DNA of 41,448 nucleotides from Acidobacteriota bacterium (GTDB lineage Bacteria; Acidobacteriota; Terriglobia; Terriglobales; Acidobacteriaceae): NCBI GenBank assembly GCA_021804655.1, contig JAJZHE010000007.1, positions 1 to 41,448 of the forward strand, read 5' to 3'. Shown piece by piece: positions 41,316 to 41,448 of this stretch (position 1 is its first letter; each line of letters starts with the position of its first letter). The notes under the pieces were generated by a model. It saw only the letters and a program-made list of their open reading frames with translations, ran no database searches and was not told where the DNA came from. The position numbers and the translations under genes were made by a program.

Positions 41316-41448
41316 TCATTGCGGCTGGGTTTGCTGTTGTGTCTGAGGAACAGGGGCATTCGGCTGTCCATTCTGCGAAGTCGGAGGCGGCGGTGGAGGC
41401 GCTCCGATCGGATGCTTCGGCGGCGTCAGCACAAATCCCTGACGCACC
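41316..41448 (-). CDS. 3' end of a gene for a proline- and glutamine-rich C-terminus (partial)
   Basis: The minus strand is open from the window edge to TGA at 41316-41318 and reads VRQGFVLTPPKHPIGAPPPP followed by a Pro/Gln/Asn-rich tail ending QQTQPQ. Such low-complexity tails are common at the end of secreted or membrane proteins (for example penicillin-binding or pilus/secretin-type proteins), but the family cannot be told from 43 codons. It is convergent with rnr. Confidence 0.55.
   Translation of the reverse strand, partial: VRQGFVLTPPKHPIGAPPPPPPTSQNGQPNAPVPQTQQQTQPQ

Overview
The window reads as chromosomal DNA of an Acidobacteriota soil bacterium of the Terriglobus/Granulicella/Edaphobacter kind. 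This is inferred from an Oar-like TonB receptor with an N-terminal carboxypeptidase-regulatory domain, a DUF5666 protein, a broad set of secreted glycoside hydrolases (GH27, GH20, GH115, glucoamylase-like/GH144-like), and moderately high GC with strong codon bias. No database search was possible; all family names come from motifs visible in the translations. No rRNA, tRNA, CRISPR array or phage module was found.

Layout. 1-343: the left end of an IS3-type element (frameshifted orfA) that appears to have cut a winged-helix regulator gene, whose last ~37 codons survive. 374-3265: a nitrosative-stress module made of a Crp/Fnr-type regulator divergent from a ric (di-iron Fe-S repair) gene and an overlapping NnrS-like membrane protein gene, with a Crp-type palindrome in the divergent promoter. 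3267-8212: a LacI-type repressor divergent from a TonB-dependent receptor, with a strong sigma70 promoter, two near-identical LacI-type operators and a strong terminator. 8228-14114: housekeeping and hydrolytic genes (msrA, moaC, GH27 alpha-galactosidase, SGNH hydrolase, purD, a 54-aa ORF, miaA). 14149-16440: an OmpR/CpxR-type two-component system with 10-bp phased direct repeats upstream. 16677-18435: an ECF sigma factor and a convergent secreted MBL-fold protein sharing a bidirectional terminator. 18800-23824: secreted GH20 and GH115 enzymes. 23946-27087: fabG, an EAL-HDOD signalling protein and a DUF5666 protein. 27197-29475: egtB-egtD, the core of ergothioneine synthesis. 29512-30528: an unknown membrane-anchored protein.

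30676-38592 is the most interesting part. It holds a glucoamylase-like (GH144-like) secreted enzyme, an ABC exporter with fused membrane and ATPase domains, and, 6 bp further on, a 1496-residue relative of cyclic beta-1,2-glucan synthase. The synthase keeps the GT84 glycosyltransferase core and the following glucoamylase-like (GH189-type) domain but stops where the GH94 phosphorylase domain of the classical NdvB/ChvB enzymes should begin. Together these look like a compact make-export-trim pathway for a beta-1,2-glucan of unusual chain length or topology. RNase R (rnr) follows, then the 3' end of a proline-rich protein gene on the opposite strand.

Start codons were moved from the ORF track wherever a Shine-Dalgarno sequence or gene overlap argued for it, and each such choice is explained.
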